A stretch of DNA of 64,000 nucleotides from Taxillus chinensis (Eukaryota > Streptophyta > Magnoliopsida > Santalales > Loranthaceae), in assembly GCA_023512835.1 (NCBI GenBank), contig CM042089.1, positions 22,274,519 to 22,338,518 on the forward strand. Direction: 5' to 3'. The translations under genes were made by a program, and so were the position numbers. Numbering within the stretch: position 1 is the first letter of the stretch; every line of letters starts with the position of its first letter. Below are positions 37,496 through 48,864 of this stretch, piece after piece. Below the pieces are notes generated by a model that was not told where the DNA came from, ran no database searches, and worked only from the letters and a program-made list of their open reading frames with translations.

Positions 37496-40400
37496 CTGCA
37501 AATGAAAACCAGAAGAAGAAGGCAACTAAACCAAAATCTGGATTTTACATCTTTCATAATACAACTACTTCTTAAATATTTTTTTTTCCTTTTTTTATTT
37601 CTATGATGATATTCATTCTTAGCCACCCTCTTTCGTCTGCAACTCCCCCGTCTATTTGAAATATTTTTGAGAATTTGTGTATATTACTTTTCTTACTAAA
37701 TAAAATTACCATCCAACTAAAAATATAATGCCAAAAACTAATTGGAAAACCGTAAAAAAAAACATTTCTTACATATGATAAAACCATTAAAAAAACCAAA
37801 TTTATGATTAAAAAAATAACGGAATTTCTCGGATGGCAACCATATTAATATATACCTTTCTGGTAAACAAAGCACAACCTTCTCTGGAATCAGGGTAAAA
37901 GCTCACGAGCATTGGTAGATTTGTTAGATACAGTTCCTCTAACTGATGGAAAATAACTACGTCTTCAGTATCATTTTCTTGGCATCCTCCAACAATTGAC
38001 TTCAGATTCTCACAATCTTTAACCTCAAGAGTTTGGAGTTGGGGAAGGGCTTTTGCCATGGATGGAGATAATACATATTCCAATTTGCGTAGATCCACCA
38101 AGCGTATTTCTCTCAATTTGGGAAGGCCACTGGAAGCAACGCCGCCTCCCAAGGCAGCTTCACTGCCAACAATCTCCCTTAATGAATCGCAGCCCTCAAT
38201 AATAAGCGACTCCAGTCGGTGCAGACTTGGCAGAATGGCGGGTGGAATGGAGGAGTTGGGTGGTGGTGGAATGTCGCCCGCCCATATCTCTTTCACATGG
38301 TCAACCCATTCCAATCTCAACTTCCTCAGCTTCGGCAAACCAACCTGCAAATGAAAATCGGAGGAAGAAGGCAACTAAAGCAAAATCTGGATTTTACATC
38401 TTTCATACACCTACTTCTTAATTTTTTTTTCCTTTCATCGAGCTTCATTCTTAGCCACCCTCTTTCGTCTACAAATCCCCCGTCTATTTGAAATATTTTT
38501 GAGAATTTGTGTATATTACTTTTCTTACTATCAATAAAATTACCATCCAACTAGAAATTGGAAAACCGTAAAAATACCTGCGAGAACATATGATAAAACC
38601 ATTAAAAAAACCAAATTTATGATTAAAAAAAGGATAAAACTTACTGATAAAATTTATGATTAACATATGATAGAACAGATGTCATTAGAATAAGCTGCCA
38701 CTTCATTAGTTGAAGGAACTTCCTCCAACCCAGGTTGGAGGTAAGTTTTGTCCTTAAAAAAATAATGAAATTTCTCGGATGGCAACCATATTAATATATA
38801 CATCGGATGACATGGTCAACCAATGTCAAAAACAACTCCCTCAGCTTCGGCAAACCAACCTGCAAATGAAAACAAGAGGAAGAAGGCAACTAAACCAAAA
38901 TCTGGATTTTACTTCTTAATATATATTTTTTGTTGTTCTTTCTTTGATGAATATTCATTCTTAGCCACCCTCTTTTGTCTACAACTCCCCCGTCTATTTG
39001 AAATATTTTTGAGAATTCGTGTATATTACTTTTCCTACTAATTAATAAAATTACCATCCAACTAAAAATACAGAAAATATAATACCAAAAACTAATTGAA
39101 AACGGTAAAAAAAAACCAACGAAAACATACGATAAAACCATTTAAAAAACCAAATGTATGATTAAAAAAATAACAAAATTTCTTGGATGCAACCATATTA
39201 ATATATACCTTTCTGGTAAACAAAGGTTGCAAAGCACAACCTTCTCTGGAATCAGGGTAAAAGCTCCTGAGCATTGGTAGTTTTTTTAGATTAAATTCTT
39301 CCAACTGATGGAAAATAACTACGTCTTCCGTACCATTTTCTTGGCATCCTCCAACAATCTCCCTTAATGAATTGCAGGACTGAATATCAAGCGACTCCAG
39401 TTGGTACAGACTTGGTAGAATGGCGGGTGGAATGGCTCTCACCAATTCATGGCAATCCATTATATGCAGTTTGCAAAGGGAGGAGTTGGGTGGCGGTGGG
39501 AAGTCGCCCGCCCATATCTCTTTCACACGGTCAACCGATCTCAAAAACAACTCACTCAGCTTCGGCAATCCAACCTGCAAATGAAAACCAAAAGACGAAG
39601 GCAACTGAAGCAAAATCTGGATTTTATACATCTTTCATACACCTACTTCTTAAATCTTTTTTGTTGTTTTTATTTCTTTGATGGATATTCATTCTTAGCC
39701 ACGTCTATTTGAAATATTTTTGAGAATTTGTCTTACTTTTCTTACTAATCAATAAAATTAATTTTTAAAAAAACTAATTGGAAAATCGTAAAAAAAAACC
39801 TACAAGAACATACAACAAAACCATTTTAAAAAAAAACAAATTTAAGATTAAAACAATAACGGAATTTTTTAGATGGCAACCATATTAATATATACCTTTC
39901 TGGTAAACAAAGGTTGCACAGCACAACCTTCTCGGGAATCAGTGTAAAAGCTCACGAGCATCGGTAGTCTTTCTAGATACAGTTTCTCTAATTGATGGAA
40001 AATAACTATGTCTTCATTATCATTTTCTTGGCATCCTCCAACAATTGACTTCAGATTCTCGCAACTCATAATCTCTAGGCTTTGGAGTTGGGGAAGGACT
40101 TTTGCCATGGACGGAGATAATATGTATTCCAAGTTGCATCTACAGATTCTCATGACACTTAGATGGGAAACTGACCTCTCATCAATTACCATGCTCAAGA
40201 ACTCTGTTATTCCTTGACAATCGACAGCTTTAAAATGTTGTAGTTTTGGAAAGCTCCCCCGGTCTACATCATATAGCACCTTAAGATTCTCCGAAGCATT
40301 CAATTCATTCACATATAATCTCTCAACTCTCTTCGATAGCATTGCTGCCCAGCCACTCCAAGAAACACCATTCAGTTTCAAGATATTTTTTGACGATAAA

Positions 40401-42628
40401 TCTTCATGCCGTTCAAAAATAATGATATTTATAAATATTCTGAACTTGGCCAGTTTGGCCCAGAAGGAAGACCCAAAGTGTTGTGGCAACTCCATCAAAT
40501 TTTGTGGTACAAACATTTCTAACGTCTCTAGTTGAGATAAGGCTTCCAGCTCCGCTAAGTTTGATTGTAAGCCCCTGTCATCAAGATTTCCCGTCATTGG
40601 CAAAAACAACTCTTGTAATCTAGATAAACTCGATATGACACCAGGTGAGATACTTTTGAGTCGTGTACAGTCCCTCAAATCCAATAACCGTAGATGACTC
40701 AATTCTCCTATTTCTGCAGGCAATAAATTAAAGTTTGAATCCTGTAATATAAGCATATCGAGCTTTTTTAAATTTCCAATCCACGACAAATCACCCAAAT
40801 CACAAGCTTCAAGGCACAGCACCTCCATATCAACAAGGCTTCTAATTGATGCTGGAAATTCTGGGATTGACATTCGCTTCAAAATCAAAACTTTGAGTTT
40901 CATCATGCCGCGGAAGAATGTTGGAGGAAGTTCTCTTTGGAATGGCCAACCATGAAATTTGCCTAAAGATAACATAACAGTGTTGAGTATGGCACAATCA
41001 AATTTGTCCGGAAACTCATCAAGGGAAGCTGATGTTGGAGGAAGTTCTCTTTGGAATGGCCAACCTGGAAATTTGCCTGAAGATAACATAAGAGTGTTGA
41101 GTTTGGCACAATCAAATTTGTCCGGAAACTGATCAAGGGAAGCTGACAAAAACACGTGTTGCCCTTCTTCAGAAGCAATTGAAATCGCAACATCCCGAAC
41201 GACATCATGCATTTTAACATGTACTTCATCTCTGCCTTCTAATAACAAACAGTGGCTCTTGAGATAGTGCACTAAATGATGAACCCTGTCTCTTTTACTC
41301 GAAAGAGTTTTCATTTCTTTAGGCACCCCAACTCCTTTTCCATATCTCAAAATATATTCGGTTGGAATATTGAAATCTTCTGGAAATAGGGAACAAAACA
41401 GGAAGCATGACTTTGCGTCATCCGAATCCAAATTATGATAGCTAACTGCTAGAGAAGCATAAACCTTTTTACTTACTCCGGGAATGTCTTTTAGTTGAGA
41501 TTGCCTTAGCTGCTCCAACACATCATTCCATACGAAGCAGTTGGGCTTACCATTCAGTATCCTACCTATTACAAGAATGGCAATGGGCAGGCCTGCACAT
41601 TCTTTGCACACTTGTTTTGCTACCTCATGCAAATCATGAGGTATGTCATTTTCCATCTGCCTCCTAAAAAGGATCCACGCTTCTTCACCCGATAAGAAAC
41701 CAATTGGTATCTTCTTATTAACTTTCATTTCTTGACATACACTCTCACTGCGAGTTGTCAGTACAATTTTGCAGCCATTTGTCTTCTCTTTTGCAAAAGG
41801 AATTCCAATACCACTCAAATCGAGTTCTTTCCAAACATCATCTAGTATCAGAAGTATTTTCTTCCCATTCGTTAGCCTCTTGAGCAACTGAATTGCTTTT
41901 CCAACTTCTGTGGTCTCATTTAGCTTCAGATTTAACTGTGCAGCGAGTTCATCTTGAATTTTTCCCACAATAGGATTTTGGGTGACGACTACCTTCACAA
42001 TGTCATCAAAGATACGGTCATTCTCGGCTTGAGCACCTACCTTGTCTGCCATGGCTGTCTTGCCCACACCACCCATCCCATAAATTCCAATTACTTGGAC
42101 AGCTTCATCCTCAAGTGAGTGCATGATATCCTCAAAAGCTGATTTCCTAGATTCGAAGGCCTCAAAGTAAGGATTCCCAATTCTGGAGTCGTAGCTTGGA
42201 AGAGGCGCAGGTCGAGAAACTGTATGGAACATATTGCCATGCTCTACAAGCTGAACGACGTCCGTGGTCTTCTTCTTTGCGTCCTTGCTTAGTACATATC
42301 GTGACCAAATGTTTGGACAAAAACCTTTGAAGCACCTCTCGTGTCCATCGGAAACTCTCTCATTCAGAAAGTTATCTGCATCGACTTTTGCACGCGTTGC
42401 CTTTACTTGCCAATCAGAGGCTTCAGGCCGAATAATATCCCCAACAGTTCTGGCGCCTTCAATTTTTTCTTCGATTTCAACTATTGCACTGCTTAGATCT
42501 TCAACTTTTTGCCGGAGATACTGAATATTTTCCGCGTAGCGATACACGTATCCTATTTGACGCCCAACAGGACCCACAGTAATATCTATGATCGGTCCAA
42601 GAACAGCATTTACAAGCTCCATGGCCAA
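36761..42628 (-). CDS. CC-NB-LRR disease resistance gene (NLR II), intact four-exon model
   Basis: This is the one complete NLR here, of the RPS2/At4g27190-like CC-NB-LRR class: a cytoplasmic or membrane-associated immune receptor using an ATP/ADP switch. Exons are 42628-39896, 39574-39209, 38344-37856 and 37495-36761 (2733, 366, 489 and 735 bases; all phase 0), predicting 1,440 residues. Every donor reads AG then GTATATA and every acceptor TTTGCAG then GTTGG. No stop or frameshift interrupts the model. It differs from NLR I by two additional LRR exons and a 38-residue in-frame duplication. A dead exon lies in intron 2. Splicing is inferred from sequence; a transcript could show exon skipping, which would also stay in frame. 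Confidence 0.88.
37856..38344 (-). CDS. NLR II exon 3: LRR cassette
   Basis: 163 codons starting VGLPKLRKLRLEWVDHVKE. It includes SLREIVGSEAALGGG and KALPQLQTLEVKDCENLKSI, ending CALFTRK before the donor GTATATATTAATATGG. Same mosaic layout as exon 2, with more central LRR sequence retained. Lacks the LCNLT...VRA segment found in exons 2 and 4. Confidence 0.82.
38802..38859 (-). pseudogene. Dead LRR exon inside NLR II intron 2
   Basis: The acceptor and first codons (VGLPKLRELFLTLVDHVI) are intact, but the exon body is deleted: 58 bases later a donor-like GATGTATATATTAATATGG follows. Its length is not a multiple of three, so inclusion would shift the frame. Probably skipped. Confidence 0.7.
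39209..39574 (-). CDS. NLR II exon 2: LRR cassette
   Basis: 122 codons from VGLPKLSELFLRSVDRVKE to QPLFTRK. It is a chimera in layout: the first half resembles the start of the terminal exon and the second half (GGCQEN...VVIFHQLEE) resembles the end of exon 1. Both ends are phase 0, flanked by the recurrent acceptor and donor. Confidence 0.82.
39896..42628 (-). CDS. NLR II exon 1: coiled coil, NB-ARC and LRRs
   Basis: Starts MAMELVNAVLGPIIDITVGP. The coiled coil is followed by P-loop GIYGMGGVGKTA (about 181-192), kinase-2 KILLILDDVW (about 257-266), RNBS-B KIVLTTRS, GLPL CAGLPIAI, RNBS-D CFLFCSLFPED and MHD KMHDVVRD (about residue 472). LRRs follow, including PEFPASIRSLVDMEVLCLEA and LLPAEIGELSHLRLLDLRDC. 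A 114-bp tandem duplication (40920-41147) repeats 38 residues just after the NB-ARC, where NLR I has different sequence. 911 codons, ending in phase 0 at LFTRK. Confidence 0.92.
40920..41147 (-). repeat. In-frame 114-bp tandem duplication in NLR II
   Basis: Two units, 40920-41033 and 41034-41147, each encode a SASLD.FPDKFDCA.LNT then GWPFQRELPPT segment (residues about 494-569). They are highly similar with a few substitutions (for example SSGKFPG versus SLGKFHG). The period is exactly 38 codons, so the frame is kept. Confidence 0.93.
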
Positions 42629-43079
42629 ATCTCTACTTTTATTTTAAAACAAGAGAATATGGAAGGAGAAGGGGGCTGGATAAATGGGTGTAAGTTGCTT
42701 GGCTCTGTACAAGTGCCATATAATAATGATATGATTGAAGATGCCCGTGGTTGGCCTTCGCCATCAAAATTGACGCAGACCCCACCAACAAAAAATGGGT
42801 CCGCATAATTTGTTGTAATTTGTGAATGCACGCGTCGGGAAGGTTGTTTTCATTGACGCGGGTTGGACAGCGCAAGTGCGGATGCGGATGGTTGAAAATA
42901 TGATGACTTTGAATTTTTTTTACATTTGTTTCAAAAACTTACTTCGTGTCTTTCCTACCCCTATTATTTATATTGAATTTGTATAAACACTAATGGTTCG
43001 ATTACCATTAAACTGTAGGTGCGATAAATATTACATAAATAATATTTTAAATAAATATAAAAAAGTACCGATTTTCTCA
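42629..43079 (-). promoter_or_regulatory. NLR II 5' leader and proximal promoter region
   Basis: The first ~70 bases upstream of the ATG match NLR I. One copy of the GAAGATGCCCGTGGTT repeat lies near 42738, against three in NLR I. Further up, sequence is unique (GC-containing stretch 42830-42890). No TATA box can be assigned with confidence. Confidence 0.4.
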
Positions 43080-43649
43080 TCCCAGAGCAACGGTTAAACG
43101 TGGGTGGGTCAGTGTGAAAGGTTGTTTCATTGGCGTGGGTGCGTGCGTCAGTGCAACGAATCTTCTTCCCGCCCAACACTGCAACGTGAAACGTGAATAC
43201 GTGATATCAAAGGAAGCCGCGTTGTTGCCTGTTGGAGTCCAGTCAGATTGGTCCCCATCCTCTCAACGGCTGGTCAACTCATTGCGCGCGCGTTCAAGAT
43301 ATATATTTTAATTATTAATTTTTTATTATCTCACTACCCTTTAAAGAATAACACAAATTATCAAAATCTTCGTTTAAACTCCAAATTTCAAAACACGATT
43401 ATATCAAAGCCACGTTAAACAAATATTATTAACGTCATTTCGAAACTATCTTACAAACTAATTCAAATATGAGTAAAGGGCTTAGCCTTATTTTTTAAGG
43501 GTATTTTTTTTACACATACTTTTCATTCCAGTAAAAACCAATATGAAGGAAATCCTTAATGTCCCTGGGACAATAGGGTATTAGATTGAAGAATGAAGAG
43601 ATGGTAAAAAGGATAATAATTAATTACAATGATGATTTAAGCTCAAGGA
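43080..43649. repeat. NLR 5'-flank repeat block, copy 3 (left part)
   Basis: Homologous to 6450-7060: GTGGGTGGGTCAGTG, GATATCAAAGGAAGCCGCG and the AT-rich tail. Interrupted at about 43650 by an insertion and resumed at about 44617. Confidence 0.7.
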
Positions 43650-44616
43650 GCATCTTCCCAATGGTCACACCGTTTTCATGATTTTAGTGGCATCCAATTA
43701 TAAACGGACACATCATCATTTTTCATATGAACTCTGTAAACCACCCCACAGGTGATCAGAGCATGCCCACATCGCCACACGCTCGAGATCGAAAGCACAC
43801 TGCGTCGCCACGCCCATCCTTGCCCAATTTGTCGGAGCCTGTGCTGTCACCATCTCTCCGCCGCAACAGTGCGGTGGCTACCTCCGGCGAACGCTAGATT
43901 ATGGTTGCTCAGTAGTTTGTGCAATCAGTAGGAGCACCGATTATCGTTCGAGCTGCTCACTGTAGGAGCATTGTCCTAGACTGGGATTTGTGATGATTTT
44001 GTTCAAAATCCAGTGATGTGTTCCATTATTTTGGGTTGGGGGATGACTTTTCTAGTGGTTGGTGCTATTTGCACTACAGATCTATTCTTGCTTCTTTAAA
44101 TACAATCCATTCAATTTTCCCAATAGTAGAAATTTTCTTTTGAATATGCCTCATGGTAACTAAAAATGCTAAAACATTTCTCCGGAAATAAATATACATC
44201 TATCATGGATGACATGATGGCAACAACAATTTTATTAATTTAGCATGATACAACCACTGAAAACAGTTGGGGGCATGGGCGTGTGACGAGGGGTGGTCGT
44301 CATCGAGATCTCAGTCGAGAGTGTCTCTAGTGTCGTTTGTGCCGAGGCGGACTAGGAGGTCAGAGGTGTGGAGGTAGTCAGGGCGGGCATCATTAGGGGC
44401 GTCAAGGCAATCGGGGGCGTCGTTGGCATTGAACCGTTCAGCATTGGGTAGAATGGCTGAGTGTGCGAGATGAGTTGTGTCGAAAAGCATTTGAGATGGG
44501 TCGTGTTCTAGTTTAATGGGCGGAAAGATTGTTATTTCATATTGTGTACGTGAAAAATAATTGGGTGCCGATTATAAGTATTTTTAGGGCATGACCAGTT
44601 TGAAGATTTTCTCAAC
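43650..44616. mobile_element. Insertion in 5'-flank block, possible non-autonomous MULE
   Basis: This ~967-bp segment is absent from the matching place in NLR unit I. Its ends carry related inverted sequences (ATCTTCCCAATGGTCA at the left; ATCTTCAAACTGGTCA inverted at the right). Flanking nonamers GCTCAAGGA and GTTCAAAGA agree at 7 of 9 positions, like a decayed 9-bp duplication. Two GC-richer patches (43750-43990, 44270-44480) could be captured gene fragments, but I recognise no protein. Exact ends are uncertain. Confidence 0.4.
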
Positions 44617-45148
44617 GTTCAAAGATTGATTCAAACAATGAAGAGATTGCTTGAAATTATGTATTATTTTACTTGTATAATTGTCTTTTATTGTTGTATG
44701 GAATTGTAACCATGTATTATTTTACTTTGGCAAAAAATATGTTGAAATGGTTTCATTTTCATTTTTTTAGTTTACTTATAAACAAAACCGAAGCCTGCTT
44801 TGTCCCTCGAGTTGGCTTGGCCAGGCTTGAAAATAAGTCGTTTAATCATAAGCTTAAATGAGCCAGTCCTAGTTAGTCCTGAATTTGTCAATTTAACATC
44901 CTTGATTTTTTATTTAAATATTAAACAAGAATTTATTTAAAAAATTATTGTTTAAATATATATTACATCATTTGTATAACACACACACTCTCTCTCTTTA
45001 AAATTTTTACTATAGTAATAAATTCTATTTCACTATAAAAGGCATAAACTAAGAAAATAATCTACACATTAAATAAAAAAAGCCTCACTTACTTCGTGTC
45101 TTTCCTGCCCGTATTATTTATATTGAATTTGTATTAGAGAAATGCTAT
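44617..45148. repeat. 5'-flank block copy 3 (right part) and AT-rich DNA
   Basis: 44617-44770 continues the block as at 7070-7200. The rest is AT-rich without genes; 45090-45135 repeats a stretch seen at 42945-42985 (ACTTCGTGTCTTTCCT). Confidence 0.5.
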
Positions 45149-45562
45149 ATGCAGGTACGCGGGGTAGGAAATGGCGCACGAATCTGACGTGGCATAAGCC
45201 ACGTCAGATTTTTTAAAAGGGTATTTTATTAATAGGTTTTTTTATTAATGGGTTGGTTGAAGCTCCAGCCGCAGGAAAAAAGAAAGGGTTTTTCAATTCG
45301 CCGCCGCGTTCTGTGACGGAGGGTCAAGGTGTGGGAGCTTCAATCCAAAAGAAGAGGGGGCAAACGATCTGGGGCACACGATTGAGCAAGAGAGAGAGGG
45401 AGAGAAAGGGTCTGCGCAGGAGAGAAAGGACGGACGACGGGGACGGCTCGAACATAGCGAGGGAGGGACAACGAGACTGGGTATAGCACCATCATAACTC
45501 AGTAAAATGGTCGGTTCCCACGACGTAAATTTTTATTTTGTTAAGCCTGCGTAATTGGGTAA
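45149..45562 (+). repeat. MULE left terminal inverted repeat
   Basis: Inverted match to 51171-51711 through GGTCAAGGTGTGGGAGCTTC, GGCACACGATTGAGCAAGAG and AACTCAGTAAAATGGTCGGTT. Just inside (45595-45735) lie further direct copies of the GAGAGAAAGGACGGACGACG and TCTGATTCTGTATCA motifs. Confidence 0.85.
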
Positions 45563-47189
45563 CATTTTGTAAAAAGGATCTGCAACCGATTTTGTTTTTG
45601 AGGGAGAGAAAGTGTCTGCACAGGAGAGAAAGGACGGACGACGATCTGGGGCACACGATCGAACAAGAGAGAGAGGGGGTCTGCATCTGATTCTGTATCA
45701 GAGGGAGGGTTTTCATCTGATTCTGTATCAAAGGTAGGTCTACGCAGGGGAGAGAAGCATAACCCGATTTGCTTTAGGATGATCAGAGCTTGGGTCTGCA
45801 GTTAATTCGGTTTGTGGCGTTCGATGGCTATGGTGATGGTGCTGGCCGGACGGAAGCGGGACGACAGGTATGGTGATGGCGCTGGCCAGTCGGAGGTCGG
45901 ACGACAACTATGGTAGAGACTTTTTTTTCCTTTGGCCTCTCCTCTTTGTTATTTTGGAGTTATGTATTGGCGGTAGAAAATGATGGTTAGTTTGTGATTG
46001 CATATCTTCCTTTCTTTTTATTGTTGAAGATGGTTGTGTTGAGACAGAGGATGATGGATTGTAGATGGTTGATGCCTTAACAAGATGAAAATTGCCTCTT
46101 CCTTTGCCTCCCCAATCCCTGCTCGATGATTATGGCTTTTGGAGGATTAATATTACATCATGATGATGCCAGACTTGCAAGGACAGTGACAACCCAAAGT
46201 CTATACGATGAAGCTTGTTGGAATTTTGTTTGGTGTGCAGACAATTTTGTAAAATATGTTTTGGATGTCTGTGTGTCTCAATATGTCTTGTACCCAAAGT
46301 TTGTTGTTGAGGTTTCCATATTTCATAAAGTGGAAGGATTCAAATTGTAAGGATATAAGGCAATGAAATAAGATTTTGTGTAAATCTATAATTTTTTGTA
46401 AGGAATCAGTGGAGATAATTTGAAACTCATGTAAATCTGCATTTTTTGGTGGCATACTGTGACCCCAGGAAAGACCCTACAACAACAACAGTTACACTGC
46501 AGTAGATCTATACTAGAATGTATATACTTTTCAATATCAAGTAAAAGAGAACCCAATTTAATAATATAGTGACAATAATGAAAGCCAACAGGGTGACTAA
46601 AAAGACAAAAAAAGGCTTGCATAACAGGATGTCCAACCCATCCATCACATTTTGCAGGTATCTGGTCAGCCTGGTTTATATGATAAAAAAAGTCAGCAAT
46701 TGCATGGCAGCTATCTATTGGAATCGTTAAGTGTTTTTTTTTTTAATTTTTGAAAACAATATCCCCTTCTCATTGCCCTGGTGATGCCCGGTCTTTTTAT
46801 TTGTTTTGTTGCATTGTTAAATCAAAATTTCAAATACAATGGAACATATTTGATCCGTTGGCCATTTTTAAAGCCAAATACAAGAAGACATTGGGGCTGA
46901 AAGAGGTTTCACATGTCATTTCTTTCAATGAAATAAATTAAATTAATAATACATTGTTTGACAGGAGCATGCCTCCAAAAAGCACCATCAGTCATGAGTT
47001 TAAAGAACCACAATTTCACTTCAAACTTGATCTTTGGCAAACAATTTTCAAATGATTTCCAGCTTGTTATTCTTGTGAGATCATCCACGACACTGCTGCC
47101 AAGAAATGTGATGTGTTACTCCCATTTTGTAGTAGAACTTGGTCATCATTTTTTCCTGCTACTGGAGCTTCAATCCATCTAGAGAGAAG
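45563..47189. other. MULE interior, left part: no gene recognised
   Basis: Contains TIR-like repeats at 45595-45735, then AT-rich sequence to 47189. Frames such as 46126-46350 and 46750-46941 show no domain. It may be the 3' untranslated part of the transposase transcript or captured DNA. Confidence 0.4.
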
Positions 47190-47226
47190 CTAGGGATCAG
47201 TTTCCTTCTCTTCATCAAAGTCATCC
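47190..47226 (-). pseudogene. FRS-like transposase, terminal exon
   Basis: A 37-base exon after acceptor TTTTTATAG. It completes ATG from the split codon and reads MDDFDEEKETDP then TAG. Phases of exons 2-4 fit together, which supports the chain. Confidence 0.55.
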
Positions 47227-47328
47227 CTATAAAAACTGAAATGAACAAACAATATTAAAATAAAATAAACCTATACTAAATTAAATATTTCTAGTACAAA
47301 CCTATACTTGTTATTATTATGACATTAC

Positions 47329-47399
47329 ATTTTCTGTTGCAAATCCTCAACTGCAAGCATTGCTCCATTATTAATCGGTGAAGTTAACTCACTTAGTAA
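47329..47399 (-). pseudogene. FRS-like transposase, exon 3
   Basis: A 71-base exon reading LLSELTSPINNGAMLAVEDL then QQK, from acceptor GTTTTCAG to donor AAAAT-GTAATG. It leaves phase 2, which the next exon completes as Met. Confidence 0.6.
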
Positions 47400-47659
47400 C
47401 TGAAAACACATCAAACAAAAATGCAAGTATAGAATTAAATGATAACAGTATTTATAATAGATACTTTTCTGGAACCAAACGAAAACATTAAGGACTTCAT
47501 GAAATAATAATAGTAATTTAAAGATGAAAGCTAAAAAAAATATTTTCCAAAAAAAGCTAATGTAGCTTGTTCTTTTTTGATCTTATTTTTTATTATATTC
47601 ATGGTTTTAGGCCTGTGTTCAGCATTCTTTGTCTTCAATTTAGCATGTTCTAGACTATG

Positions 47660-48250
47660 CCTAGTACGCTACACTCGTTAAAACCGCTGCAGCAACCTGG
47701 GAAACCCTCTACAGGGCGTTTCAACTACTGCAGCAACCAAGAAAGTCCTCTGTGGCCTGTTCCAGCCTCTGCAACATCCACTTTACCCCTACTGCAGCCT
47801 GTTCCAACCATTGCAACAACCAGAAAATCCCCTGCAGTTCGTTCCAGCCACTGCAGCAACCAGAAAATCCCCTGCAGTTCGTTCCAGCCACTGCAGCAAC
47901 CAGAAAATCCCTTGCAGTCCGTTCCAGCCTCTGCAACGCCCACTTTACTCCTACTGCAGTCTGTTCCAGTCACTGCAGCAACCATAAAATTCTCTGCAAT
48001 CCGGTCCTAACTACTACAGCAACCAGAAAATTCTTTGCAGACTGTTCCCACACTCTGCAGCATCTCCTTTAACCATCTACAGCCTGTCCCAGCCACTACA
48101 ACAACTAGAAAATCCTCTGCAGTCCCTTCCCAACCAAAGGAGCATCCACTCTACCCTTATTGCAGTCCGTTTCAGCCACAGCAGCAACCTATAGCCCCTT
48201 TCACGGTCATCTTCACCCATTATAGCAGTCCAGCCCCTGCAGCATAGCTA
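47660..48250. repeat. Minisatellite with ~40-bp period inside the MULE
   Basis: Units of the form CAGAAAATCCCCTGCAGTTC then GTTCCAGCCACTGCAGCAAC repeat tightly at 47821-47940 and in degenerate form across 47660-48250. A further partial unit is near 48475. Open frames on both strands are by-products of a period that is not a multiple of three. It lies beyond the 3' end of the transposase transcript. Confidence 0.8.
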
Positions 48251-48774
48251 TCTTCACTGCTACACCTTAAACTTCACATGTAGCTCACCCAACACAAAAA
48301 AGAAAGTGTATTTTATAAATATGTGCAGTGTCTTATTAAAAGAAAGAAACAACCACAACAACAAAAAAATTAAAAGCCTTTTTTTTAATAAATAAAAACA
48401 GTCAGAATTTGTAAAGAATCCGTAAGCATTTCATACACCCCAAGACTACAAAAAATCATTTCAATACAGCTTCATTCCAGCCTCTGCAACATCCACTTTA
48501 CCCCAAGTTAAACGGTATTTATCATGTAAGTATAGAATTAAATGATAACACTATCATGAGGAAGAAATTGCCAGGAAGCGGCATTTAACATATGAATAAA
48601 TAAAATTTTTTAAAAATAAATTTCATATGCAATAAACTAAATTATAACAAAATAATTAATTTAATGATTTTCTAGTTACCAAAATTATCCAGAAAAAAAA
48701 AAGTTAACTATATTGACAATAAGAACATAATTATATATATATAATCAAGGAAAAAAAAGATAATGTTTAATTAC

Positions 48775-48864
48775 CTGAACGGTAACATTTTGTTCTATGT
48801 CAACATCTGTTTGGCCAAATAATTGTCTGCATGTTCCAGTAACTTCATCTTCTATTCCATGCAG
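48775..48864 (-). pseudogene. FRS-like transposase, exon 2
   Basis: A 90-base phase-0 exon reading LHGIEDEVTGTCRQLFGQ then TDVDIEQNVTVQ, between acceptor CCATTGTAG and donor CAG-GTAATT. Too short for an ordinary frame search. It follows exon 1, which ends KEKHKE before GTTAGA. Confidence 0.65.

Noticed and set aside
46126..46941. Second gene inside the MULE
   Set aside because: Short frames only, no mudrB-like or other recognisable domain.
47821..47940. CRISPR-like array
   Set aside because: The 40-bp units abut one another without unique spacers and lie within a plant transposon; it is a minisatellite.
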